The notes beneath the pieces are model-generated. The model was not told the DNA's origin. It was given only the letters and a program-made list of their open reading frames with translations, and ran no database searches. This document shows, one piece after another, positions 45,840 to 56,519 of a DNA stretch of 64,000 nucleotides. Within the stretch, counting starts at the first letter, position 1, and each line of letters opens with the position of its first letter. Origin of the DNA: Galeopsis tetrahit (lineage: Eukaryota; Streptophyta; Magnoliopsida; Lamiales; Lamiaceae); contig OY776123.1 of NCBI GenBank assembly GCA_963675135.1, positions 2,420,501 to 2,484,500 on the forward strand, given 5' to 3'. The position numbers and the translations under genes were made by a program.

Positions 45840-48305
45840 TTCAGTGGAATGTTTTCCACAAGTAATGTGGATTTGTTCACCTTGAAAAATCACATTCGAG
45901 TAAAAGCTCCACACGAGAAGGGAAAAAGTACTTTATTAATTTCATTGATGATTGTACACGATTCTGCTACGTTTATCCTTTAAGAAGTAAAGACGAAGCT
46001 ATAGAGGCTTTTAAACGGTATAAAAATGAAGTAGAGAATCGATTGGACACTCGAATTAAATCAATTCGTAGTGATAGAGGTGGAGAGTACGTAGCTCCGT
46101 TTGAACAATTATGTATTGAATCAGGGATTATACATCAAACGACAGCCCCTTACTCACCTCAGTCTAATGGTGTTGCGGAAAGGAAAAACCGAACACTAAA
46201 AGAGATGATGAACGCAATGTTAATCAGCTCTGTTCTACCTCAGAACTTGTGGGGGGAAGCCATTCTGTCGGCTAACCACATTCTGAATAAGATTCCTCAC
46301 AAAAACTAAGGATCAAACTCCTTATGAAATATGGAGGAAATGAAAACCTTCATACCAATACCTCAAAGTGTGGGGGTGTTTGGCTAAGGTTGAAGTACCG
46401 CTTCCTAAACAAGTTAAAATCGGCCCTAAAACCGTCGATTGTATCTTTATAGGATATGCTTCAAACAGTAGTGCCTATCGATTTCTGATTCACAAATCCG
46501 AAGTACCGGATATGACAGAAGGCACTACAATAGAATCAAGGAACGCGGTGTTCTTTGAAAGTATCTTTCCTCTTAATGAGAAAGAGGAAGTGAGTTCGAG
46601 TAAGAGAACTCTCGAAGCAACAGACGACACTGTTAGTCCTTCCACTCAAGAGAGTGAAGAACCGAGACGCAGTAAGAGAGCTAGAATTGATAAAGATTTT
46701 GGTTCAGACTTCATTACTTATGTTTTGGAGGAAGAAGAACCTAAAACTATCAAAGAAGCAATGGCAAGACCAGATGCACACCTCTGGAAAGAAGCCATAA
46801 AAAGTGAATACGAGTCTATTCTCTTAAACCACACATGGGAGTTGGTTGAGCTCCCCAGAGGTTGTAAGCCCTTAGGATGCAAGTGGATCCTTAGAAGAAA
46901 GTACAAAGCAGATGGATCTGTTGATAAGTACAAAGCTCGTCTTGTTGCAAAAGGGTTTAAACTAAAGGAAGGGTATGATTTCTTCGATACATACTCACCA
47001 GTGACAAGGATCACCTCCATTCGGGTGTTAGTCGCCATTGCTGCGTTGCACAATCTCGAAATACACCAAATGGACGTTAAGACGACGTTTCTTAATGGTG
47101 AGATGGATGCTGAAATATACATGGAGCAACCTGTAGGATATGTTGCTCCTGGAAACGAGAAAAAAGTGTGCAAACTCGTTAGATCACTATATGGACTTAA
47201 GCAAGCTCCAAAACAGTGGCACTTGAAATTTGACAGTACAATGCTGTCAAATGGGTTTCGTATTAACGAATGCGATAAGTGTGTGTATGTGAAGGATACA
47301 CCAACTGGATATGTTATTGTGTGCTTATATGTCGATGACATGTTAATCATGAGTAACAATCACGATATCATAGTTAATACGAAAAACATGTTAAGTAGAA
47401 ACTTTGACATGAAAGACATGTGATTAGCAGATGTGATTCTTGTAATCAAGATAGAGAAAACGTCCAATGGAATTTCCTTGACACAATCTCACTATGTGGA
47501 GAAGGTACTAAAGCAATTTAAGGCCTTTGACGATCCACCTGCTAAGACACCTTTGGAACTCAATGTTCACTTGAAAAAGAATAGAGGAGAACCAGTGGCT
47601 CAACTGGAATACGCAAGGATCATTGGAAGTGTGATGTACATCACGAACTGTACACGCCCTGATCTTGCATGTTCGGTAAACAACTTGAGTCAATACACGA
47701 ACAATCCAATTCATGAGCACTGGAAAACGTTGAAAAGGGTATTAAGATACTTGAAGTACATCATTGATTATGGGCTTCACTACACAAGACATCCAACTGT
47801 AGTCGAAGGATACAGTGATGCAAATTGGATATCAGACACGAAAGACTCGTTGTCCACCAGTGGATATGTATTCACTATTGGAGGAGCAACAGTGTCGTGG
47901 AGGTCCAAGAAACAAACATGTATTACTCGTTCCACAATGGAATCAGAATTTATAGCGTTAGACCTAGCCGCTGCAGAGGCTGAATGGTTGCGTAATTTTC
48001 TGGAAGACATTCCATGTTGGAAAAAGTCGGTACCTGCGGTGACGGTACACTGTGACAGTCAAGCTGCCATTGGGAGAGCTTCAAATGTCATGTACAACGG
48101 AAAGTCGAGACACATACGTCGTCGATACAACTCCGTTAGAGAATTGATCTCCACTGGAGTAATGTCCATTGACTATGTCAATACGAAGGACAATATAGCG
48201 GATCCGCTCACGAAGAGCATAAATCGAGATCAATTGTACAAGCTGGTAGAAGAAATGGGTCTAAAACCCACAATAAAAACCAAAGCAGTGGTAACCCAAC
48301 CATGA
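45840..48305 (+). pseudogene. copia pol remnant: partial integrase, reverse transcriptase, RNase H
   Basis: The integrase begins only in mid-core (about 45925, FIDDCTRFCYVYP) and keeps RSDRGGEYV and PQSNGVAERKNRTLKEM. A frame change at about 46309 leads to the integrase tail and reverse transcriptase (46368-47423), with KYKARLVAKGF, IHQMDVKTTFLNGE, LYGLKQAPKQW and LYVDDMLI. A TGA at 47421-47423 interrupts at MKDM, where a glycine codon is expected. The frame then runs on through RNase H (47433-48305), with GYSDANW, STMESEFIAL and a DPLTKSINRDQL end. The missing N-terminal integrase, protease and gag mean the element depended on a helper. Confidence 0.92.
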
Positions 48306-48810
48306 TGACTGGAGATCCCAAGAACTTGGTTCAATGGGAAAACGAAGCTGTGGAGGTTAGTGAGAAAACACTTGAAAAAATATGACTATTCCGGACAGCA
48401 CTATCTCAAGTGTTAACGACCCGTAAGATGTGGTAAAGGTTGAGTCTTGGACTCTTAATAATCCTAGAGTATAACGGGATACTCGAAAGGAAGTTACCTA
48501 TATAAATGAGAAGTGAGGGCCGCTTCGACCAAACATTTATGAAGTACAAAGGACGTCCATGGCCAAAACGGACAAAAACGTGAGAACGTTACAAAGACGA
48601 GATCAAAGTGTGCTGACACTGTTGTCTAGGTATACACTATGGAGGAATAGTTCAAGGCATCGCGTCCACTAAGCCGCCGGTATATCCGATAGTGTTTGGC
48701 TACGGAAAGTTCAAGGCCAAAAACCACTTATCCGGACGCACGGAGATCTCACTCGAACTGAACACTGAGTCTGATGTTGTATAGATACGATTTTCACTCA
48801 TGTGGGGGAT

Positions 48811-49612
48811 TGTTGAAATTAATGGGAATTAATTGGGTTTTGACACCCTGGTCTAATTTAATTAATTAGACGGACTAAACGTTAATTAAGAAATAATTGA
48901 ACGTGACATAGTTGATCTACTCGTGGAGTAGATGAACGTGGTATATTTAATATCTCAAAACCGAGTTAAGGTGAGTGAGAAATTAATTGTTGAAGTTGAA
49001 GAGTTTCAACTTGGAAGTTTGAGAATGTGGGGAATGGGCTCGGCCCATTCGAACTACTTCAAGAATGTTCCAGAATAATCTGGAAGTCTCAAACTTGGTC
49101 TTCAAGATTTAGTCTTCAAGACTTATCCACGTGCGAGATATTATCTCAACCGCTGCGATATTTTCGCAATATATTCCCAAGAATCGGGCCTGGCCCACAC
49201 GTTTTCCAACAGCCCTCCTAGGGTTTATTCTGCCTATAAATATAGACTCTTCCCTCATACATCCTTACGCTGAAATTCGCCCCTCAATCCCTCTACTCTC
49301 CTCTCGTCCCTACGCAGTGTACTGAGCTCCCGAAAGCCTTACACTGTTCTTTCTTGTGACGGATTTATATCCGAGAGTGTTCAGTTCGTACTAAGTACGT
49401 TCGCCGATACTTCTTATACAGTGGTGCTACTGTGTAGGAAGTGAAAGTCGTTTTACCTTTGGGAACGGAACGCCGTAACAGTCGAGCACTATCCTGGGCG
49501 TATTCTGTTCTGCGGGAAAAGGGATTCCCTTGACTCGACTTATTTGTGTTATTTATTTGTTATTCTGATATTTTTGATATTGCAGTTTACACGGCGTAAA
49601 CAGGTTCCAACA
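48811..49612 (+). repeat. 3' LTR of the young copia element
   Basis: It is 802 bp long and nearly identical to 43592-44394. It is preceded by the polypurine tract TGTGGGGGAT (48801-48810) and followed by the GTATC duplication. It would supply a premature polyadenylation context to any TM9SF transcript. Confidence 0.95.
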
Positions 49613-49829
49613 GTATCTAACGTCAGGATCGTCGGCATTGTATCTGTTTCTGTACACGGTGTTCTACTTCTTCACGAAGCTTGATATCACAAAGCCTGTT
49701 TCGGGTGCGTTGTACTTTGGTTACATGTTGATTGCTTCGTATGGATTCTTTGTGATTACGGGCACTATCGGCTTCTATGCTTCCTTCTGGTTTACTAGGC
49801 TCATTTATTCCTCTGTCAAGATTGATTGA
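49613..49829 (+). pseudogene. TM9SF gene, terminal exon part after the insertion
   Basis: After the duplicated GTATC the frame resumes with YLTSGSSALYLFLYTVFYFF, then GYMLIASYGFFVITGTIGF, and ends FTRLIYSSVKID with a TGA. This is the family's usual C-terminus, including the KID-type end that serves as a Golgi retention signal in plant TM9SF proteins. Two transmembrane helices are present. A 3'-UTR-like sequence follows to about 49990. If one duplication copy and the retrotransposon are ignored, the reading frame is continuous with 43591. Confidence 0.92.
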
Positions 49830-50090
49830 TTCTGATTCATTCATATAGTATAGTATAGCAGTACAAAACAAGACCTGATCTCATTTCTTACTATACACCA
49901 AAATTTTGAATATATATTGAATCAATTCATTCATTCTTTTTATTAGTCTGTCTTGGAGATCGAGAGATGTTGTAAATTGCTCAAAATGTTTCATTTTATA
50001 CGACATGTATGGATAGATGTGATGTTCATTTTACAATCCAACAAGCAGAGAAAAAGGGTATATATATAATATATATATATATATATTATA
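49830..50090 (+). other. TM9SF 3' untranslated region and flank
   Basis: The DNA after the stop is T-rich, with ATTCATTCATTC and TTTTTATTAG phrases, and is followed by an (AT)n run at 50062-50092. No polyadenylation signal is certain. Confidence 0.5.
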
Positions 50091-50094
50091 GGGG

Positions 50095-50395
50095 TATATA
50101 AACGCGTCATCACAGAGATAGAGGACAAGACTTGAATTTCTTGATTCGGATATAATTCATTCTTCCATGACACCCTCGACCTCCCAGCAAAGAGCTAGGT
50201 ACCTCTGCTGGTTGGAGAAGATGCCCTAGCTCCTTATCCTCCATACTCCATAGTGATGGTTACTAGGTACGTTTCCACCTGCATAATTAATTAGAAAAAA
50301 GAATTAACGGATCGACAATATACATATTATTTTTTGTTATTATCAGAATTGGGAAAGTATTTAGTGTTAATTTTTAGAGCTAATTAAGTTATAGG
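50095..50395 (-). repeat. Fragment of the two-exon repeat, exon 2 and part of the intron
   Basis: The minus strand matches 60715-60990 and 38735-39050. It carries the acceptor ATTATGCAG, an exon-like frame VETYLVTITMEYGG and a stop, and the CTCTTTGCTGGGAGG tail. It ends inside the intron-like part at about 50395, so exon 1 and the promoter are missing. Confidence 0.6.
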
Positions 50396-51544
50396 ATTAA
50401 TTGAGAGGAATCGCCAGAAGTCGGAAAAAAAATCGGATGGAAGAAGAGAAATCGAAGCCCTAGAAAAGAGGGAGGCAAAGAATTTCTCAAATTAACAAGA
50501 ATCGAAACCTATTTGGAGACTGATACCATGTTGATGATCCAATCATAGATCATCTAGTTACAAAGGGAAGGAACCAAGAACACAAATTTGTGTATTGCTG
50601 AAATGATCAAGTCTCGATTACAAAGATGACTCAATGAATTATTTACAAACTCAAGCATTGTATATATACTTGGGATTATTCTAAACTAACCAAATAACTG
50701 CTAAACTAACCCAATAACTACCCTATTAAAAGGGTGAACTAAAAATGTAAGTAAAGACCTAGGAGTGTATCTATTAGACTCCTTTATACTTTCCCTCCCG
50801 GTATAAATTTTTATTTTCTTTGGGGTGTTTTGATTAATGAATATAATAAAATAATAGATGTAGTACAAGTAATGCGATGGGGAAAGAGAAAATAATTGAT
50901 AAGTGTGAGATGAAATCGAATAAAATAATAGATAAAATATAAGTGATGTGATTGCTTTAGAGAAAATAATATGCAAAAAATGGAATGAAAAACTTATAGT
51001 GGAACATCCATAAAAGGAAAGTGGAAAACTTATAGTGAGACGGAGGGAGTATATTTTTGACAAATTTACCTCTAGTTTATTTTACTTTTTTCCTCCTCTT
51101 TTTCTTTTCTGTTTGATAAAATTATATTTAAAGATATTGTCTTGTCTCATGCATGCACGTACACTAAACGTAATTTTTTTTGAATTACATTATATACCCT
51201 CCTTTCCCCTCTTCATAAAAAAAATTACATTATATACCCTCCCTTTACAAAAGTCACATTAAACGTAATTTAAATTTGCTAATCTCTCGCAACTTGTCAC
51301 ATTTGTTTTAATTACTTAGACATGTCATTACATAATTTCATAATATTTTATTTCACTAAATGAAACTTAGTGATGAAAATAGATAAGCTAAGCTTAGTAA
51401 TGTGCTGATGTTTACTCTCAATAATTTTTTTAATTATTTTAAATTTAAAAGGTGTAGCTGAAATCTCAATTCAATCCATAAATATGAGCCGTTTGCTTCA
51501 GCTCCAAGTATCGATCCAGTCAGATCGATCTTGCGGCAAATATA
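50396..51544. repeat. Non-coding DNA with MITE-like repeat
   Basis: Positions about 50785-51052 match the repeat at 35190-35404 and end in GACGGAGGGAGTA, a Stowaway-type terminus. Positions 51240-51310 match 55615-55685. A (TA)n run lies at 51540-51562. No gene is supported. Confidence 0.55.
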
Positions 51545-54496
51545 TATATATATATATATACACGAAACAGGGGCATTCATAAAAATTAAATAGGAAAAAA
51601 TTGTATATATACGTGTGCTTCTGCCAATACTGAACAATTTTTAATTTTGCCCTCCCCCTCTATCAAGCTTAACACACGTCGATCATAGAGAGCCGGCTGA
51701 ATCGATCCTTGCCTCCCGAAATTGTGTTATCGGAGCCGAGCCAAGAATGGCCGTTAGTGGGCACCCACCACTTTTCACGGTTAGAGAGGCCCTCTTTAAT
51801 ACATTAAAAAAAAGATGCTGGAATTGGATCCGCCAAAAGGTTGACTTCCACGCAAACCCTAGCCATGCTAGGACGTGTCTGGTCCGCTGTAGGCTCATCC
51901 ATCTTAAGTGGACGTCCAATAATGCCAGTTCAAAGAGTATTGTTCGTGTTGCGCCTCTGTCGGGAAGAGTCGAGACTGGTGCCGAGGTCAAGATAGATGG
52001 TGTAAGCTGTGGGTGTAGCTTCTGGGGACTAGGCTAGCCTAGCACTAAGTGCAATCTCCAGCGACAACGGACCAAAATGCATGAACGACGAATTGCCCGC
52101 CAATTATGGACGGTTAAGCCACGTTGATGGCTTCGGGTGGGTTATTTCTCTCTGTGTATCTTTGCCTCTTTGGTTGTACAAAAAATGTATAAAGAGCATG
52201 CCCCTCGACTAGTCTCTAGTAGCGTGGTGTCTTTGTGACCTTTAGAAAGTGTTTTTCAGCAACCCGATTCATCATGGAATTCAATGAAACCATTGAAGCC
52301 AGTTGGTACGCCCCTACTATTGGGTTTACCCTCGTATAGCGACTTTGCAGTTGAACTTCTGAAGGCGTTTTGGCTAACTCCCACGTATGCATTCAACTGA
52401 TGGGAGACCGTGGTACCATTAGTGCTGTTATTCGAACCGAGCCTTAACGAGACTCGGCTCGGCTCGACTCGTTAAAGCTCGATAAGGCTCGACTCGTTTA
52501 GCTAAACGAGCCGAGCTCGAGCTCGTTATATGCTCGATTTATTAACGAGTCGGCTCGAGCTCGACATGTTAGGCTCGATAACTAATTTTTAATAAAAAAT
52601 TCCATTAGGCTCGTTAGGCTCGGCTCGACTCGATAGGCTCGTTAAGCTCGTTAGACTCGTTAACGAGTCGAGCCGAGTTCAATTTTGAACTCGGTAATGT
52701 TATAGAGCCGAGCTCGGCCTGGCTCGATAAGAGCTCGAGTCGAGCTCGAACCTCAAATACTCGGCTCGACTCGGCTCGAATAACAGCCCTAGGTACCATG
52801 ACATGTTGCAGTATATCAAGACTCGGGAATATCCGCCAGGGGCAACAGAAAAAGAGAACAATTCGGAGGCTATCCATGGGGTTCTTCCGTAGTGGATAAA
52901 CCCTATCTAAACGAAGTCATGATGGAACACTCCTCAGATGCAGGAAATGCCCTTCCTGGCAAAGCTTCAAACAAAGAGGTTGGGCTGTCGGGAAGGAGAA
53001 GCTCTTCCGTGGAAACCATTCATTATCCTAGCGCGGACTCCCCTATCGGTGGCACTACTGGTCAGTCAATTGCAGTGGGTAGCTAACAATGGCTGCTATT
53101 GCTGCCCCTTTTCCTAGGGCCTCCGTACACATACATGAATAGGGCCTGGGCAATCTTACCTTATTTAGGATAAACCCCGAAGACACTGCTCAGTCTATGT
53201 TCTACAACGTTAGGTAGTATCTTGCGCTTAAATGGACTGGCCCTTCTTTTAGCCGTGGAATATCAATAAATGAAGATTTCGTTCTATCTATGATATTGAG
53301 TGTCAGATCAAAATGTTTTGTACTTTGAGAAAATACGTCCAAACGACCCTGAGAAGGGGACTTGGTCAGACGAACCACCTTAAGCAAGCGACTTGGGAAG
53401 ACTTCTTGGCATCGACCTCTCTTTCTCTATATATTGATTCAAGGCGGGGAAGATCACCTCTCCCCTCCTACCTTTTTGCAATAGCAGCAGGAGCTTACTT
53501 AGGGCAGTGTGAATCAAAGGATAAGCGAGAGCTCTCCGTACTCTATCAAGTCATTGTTCAAGACTCCGATAAGAAACGACTAACAGGGAACGAAGCGAGA
53601 CCAGGTGGTTGAGCGAGTGGCAAGGTAGGACTCTGCTAGGTTTGATGCAGTACCGTACTCTCTCGAATGAATGCAGCCCAGCCCGGCATTCATTCGCAAA
53701 TCCTATAGTGAAATTTAGACTGCTCAACCTTAGAAGCTAATTCGCGTGTAGGCAGCGCTCTCTTGTGCGCCTCCCGGACGAATGGTATACCCGTCATCCA
53801 TCGGTGAAAGAGAAAATGCTCGTGGAACAACAGATGCTCAACCCGAATGACCTCTTTCTGGGAGAATGAGTGATTCCCTGTGTTAGGGGAACTGGGGTAG
53901 CCTTTCCTATTGATGAGATCAAGCCAAAAACAAGCAACCCAAAGGACAAGAGTCACCCGGTATGTAGCACGACCGTTAGAGCTTTGATCCGAGAAAAGAT
54001 GGACCTCAAGGATTTGCTTAGGCAAAGGAACGAAGAAGAAGGAAGGGGTCGAAAAGGCGGCTTTGCTCCTTTTTTTTTTTTTTTGGTATGCCGGCTCTAT
54101 CTCTATAAAGCATTCATTCGGGGGCCTACATCCCCGAGCGGCAGTCAAACAGGGTCGTGAATGCGAGATGCCAGCGGAATGATCGGCCGGACAGAGCGTA
54201 GTCGATCTTGACCTCGCTACACTCACCTCTCCCCTTCTTTTAGGGCCCTTTTGCGTACCATTAGGAATTAGGCTTCTTGCCTGACTCTGTCTCTTGAAAG
54301 ATAGCTCTAGCCGTTGCTATAATCGACCCGTTCAGTAGAATTCCGAAGAAAGACTGTTGGCAGCAGGCGGAGACTTTAGCCCTTTAAAAAAAAAAAAAAG
54401 GAAATGCGGGCAGGGTAGAGCTCGGCAGAGGGTTCGAGAATAAGGTCCTTCTACCAAGTCCCATTAACGGGCGGAGCACTCTATCAAGAAAAAAGC
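51545..54496. other. Mitochondrial-like DNA block (probable NUMT)
   Basis: From about 51650 to 54496 the composition changes sharply to near-balanced GC, without the AT-rich texture of its neighbours. It contains many phrases typical of plant mitochondrial intergenic DNA (for example GGGCCTGGGCAATCTTACC and GAGCGAGTGGCAAGGTAGG). Its ORFs (such as 53313-53612 and 53690-54226) are not recognisable proteins. It is interrupted by a hAT-type MITE (52420-52791). Its right edge joins Mutator-like sequence at 54496/54497. The first 640 bp recur at 63345-64000. I infer the mitochondrial origin from style only; no gene proves it. Confidence 0.55.
52420..52791. mobile_element. hAT-type MITE, 372 bp, 8-bp target duplication GGTACCAT
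   Basis: The ends are TAGTGCTGTTATTCGAACCG and the inverse of TAGGGCTGTTATTCGAGCCG. GGTACCAT flanks both sides (52412-52419 and 52792-52799), the 8-bp duplication expected for hAT. The interior is full of GGCTCG/CGAGCC repeats and largely self-complementary. No coding potential is present. It must have inserted after the mitochondrial-like DNA reached the nucleus. Confidence 0.92.
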
Positions 54497-55548
54497 GAAA
54501 TTTGGATAGGAGTCTCAACTTATATTCAAATAAAATATTTAAAAAAAATTATTTGCTCAAATTGAAAAGTACAAAAATTTCAGTTTAACAAAAAATTATT
54601 TAAAAATCTGAAAATATAAAACTTATTTAATAAATTTTTTAGTAAAATAAAATAATTAAAAACAACAAAATAAAATATAAAACTTATTATATAAATCATA
54701 AATAAATCTGAATTTTAGCAAAATAATACTCCGTAGTACAAAATATTATATAAATCATAAGTAAAATCTGCATTTAATTTTTGTCTTTTTAATATATTTT
54801 TATAATTTTCTTGACTTATTAATATAATTTAGACTTTTGTTAATACACTTTTCAAAGTAAAATCTAGAAAAATCTATCAATTTAATTTTCATTTTGGAAA
54901 CATGAAGGGGTGGTGGGGCGTATATTTTTTATTGAATTATTAATTAATTTTTTTGTTTTTAGATTTTAGTATATATTTTAGTTTTTGTTTTTCTTTTTAG
55001 ATTTTTATATTTTTAATTAATTAGGGGAAAAATGGTTGGGTAGAATTCGAGCATAATTCAGATTTTACTGATGTTTTTATTTAATTTAAAAAAATATTTT
55101 AACGATGTTTAAAAAATAATTGTACATTAAATGATAAAAATTTGTATAAGATGGTTTGCATTCAATTTTTTTTGTTATATGTATTTTAAAAAATAATAAT
55201 TACGCATTATCCTATCCAAAAATTGCACTACACCACAAGCAAAATCAATTTTCATATAATTATGTTTGAAAATAAAATATTTAATCCTTAAATTAAAAAT
55301 CATAATCGAAGTTAATTTTAAACTAAAATCAATAATTAGAATTTTAGTTGTTAATTGGGTAACATGGTAAAAGGTTATGAAATTGTAGCTTTTAATATGC
55401 ATTTTGGCAATTTTAAATCTTTAAAAAGATAAAGGACTAAGATTGATGTAAAAAATGATTAAGGTAAAGGACGTATTTTGTAAAATTGAAACTTAAAGGA
55501 TTTATTTTGAAATGTGTCAAACTTATAGGACTAAAATAAGAATTTCCC
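54497..55548. mobile_element. Mutator-like MITE, right part only
   Basis: It shares 54497-54775 with 35679-35962. It ends at about 55545 with the inverse of the TTTTAGTCCTATAAGTTTG terminus seen at 35500. The left end is cut off exactly where the mitochondrial-like block stops. The interior has no transposase. Confidence 0.65.
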
Positions 55549-56394
55549 CAAGGAGTACCCATGATCAAAGGTCTAGGTAGTGATGCTCTTATAACCACTT
55601 GAGTTACTCCATTACGTCACATTAAACGTAATTTAAATTTGCTAATCTCTCGCAACTTGTCACATTTGTTTAATTTAATTAGAGGAAATTTTATTTTTAG
55701 TCCTATAAGTTTGAGATATTCCAAAATAAATCCTTTAAGTTTCAACTTTACAAAATACGTCATTTACCATTCAATTTGAATCCTTTTTTTACATCAATTT
55801 GAATCATTTATGTTTTAATCCTTTACAAAACGACCTGGGTTCGATTCCTGTTGAAAGCACTCCACCCATTTAAAATTGTCCACTCGATGGGCCTCCTCCC
55901 CAAAAAGGGTAAGAGGTGTTAATCCGGCCCACGAGTGAGGGGGAGTGTTAGGAATTAATATTCAAGAATTAATTTTTACCCTCACTACAAGTTCGGACTT
56001 TTAGATGAGACAGAATTCTTTCAGATGGCGATATCCGTTTTGTTTGAAGATCAAGATCTTAGACTCGTGATTTGTAACTCTATTTTATGATCTTGTAAAC
56101 ACTCTATAAAAAAAATAAAAAAATACAACTTTCTACCTCAACTATCCACTACACTCCTATTTGTTAATATAAGTGCAAAAATTAAAAGGAAAACTTATGA
56201 CTGGACGGAAAACAATTATTTGTGTTACAATTATCCTATCCCGATCCAAATTAGTTGGTCTTTAAATTAATAAGAAATGCCAGTCCGCTCATAACCGTCA
56301 TAAATTCCATCCACAAAATGAAGTGTAAAATGTATTTTGTGAGAAAATTTAAATCCCAAATGGCCCAATTTAAAAATAAAATAATGTTATGGAT
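55549..56394. repeat. SINE-like and Mutator-like fragments
   Basis: A worn tRNA-like segment on the minus strand lies at about 55560-55612 (inverse of GGAGTAACTCAAGTGGTTAT). Another TTTTTAGTCCTATAAGTTTG terminus lies at about 55696. A pol III box B GGTTCGATTCC at 55838-55848 is followed by a SINE-like body (TTAATCCGGCCCACGAGTGA) to about 55960. The remainder to 56394 shows no gene. Confidence 0.45.
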
Positions 56395-56516
56395 GCTTTT
56401 TTTTTTGATACAAGTTAAATACCCATCCTTTTTTTCCCTCCCCATGACTCGAACCCAGGACCTAAGGCCTAGGTAGTGGTTTTCTAACCACTTGAGCTAT
56501 CCCACTTTGTCTGCAT
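56395..56516 (-). repeat. tRNA-derived SINE
   Basis: On the minus strand TAGCTCAAGTGG (56499-56488) is a good pol III box A and GGGTTCGAGTC (56456-56446) a good box B. They are separated by a spacing normal for tRNAs, and an A-rich or T-rich tail follows towards 56395. The cloverleaf does not close as a functional tRNA, so SINE is the better reading. Confidence 0.7.
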
Positions 56517-56519
56517 AAG

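Larger units (their letters stand above)
43592..49612 (+). mobile_element. Young Ty1/copia insertion splitting the TM9SF exon
   Basis: The 5' LTR (43592-44394) and 3' LTR (48811-49612) both start TGTTGAAATTAATG and end GGTTCCAACA. The 5-bp target duplication GTATC is at 43587-43591 and 49613-49617. The LTRs differ by about five substitutions and one single-base gap by eye over some 800 bp. A purine tract TGTGGGGGAT precedes the 3' LTR. The internal region lacks gag and protease and has damaged pol, so the copy is non-autonomous. Confidence 0.95.

Noticed and set aside
51683..51991. A conserved protein, because the same frame recurs at 63481-63810
   Set aside because: The recurrence is explained by DNA duplication of the whole block, and the 7-bp difference at 63615 shifts the frame.
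53313..54226. ORFs of about 100-180 codons in the mitochondrial-like block as genes
   Set aside because: No recognisable domain, overlapping frames on both strands, and composition-driven openness; treated as non-coding.
56446..56504. A functional tRNA gene
   Set aside because: Pol III boxes are good, but the acceptor stem does not close and a SINE-type tail follows.
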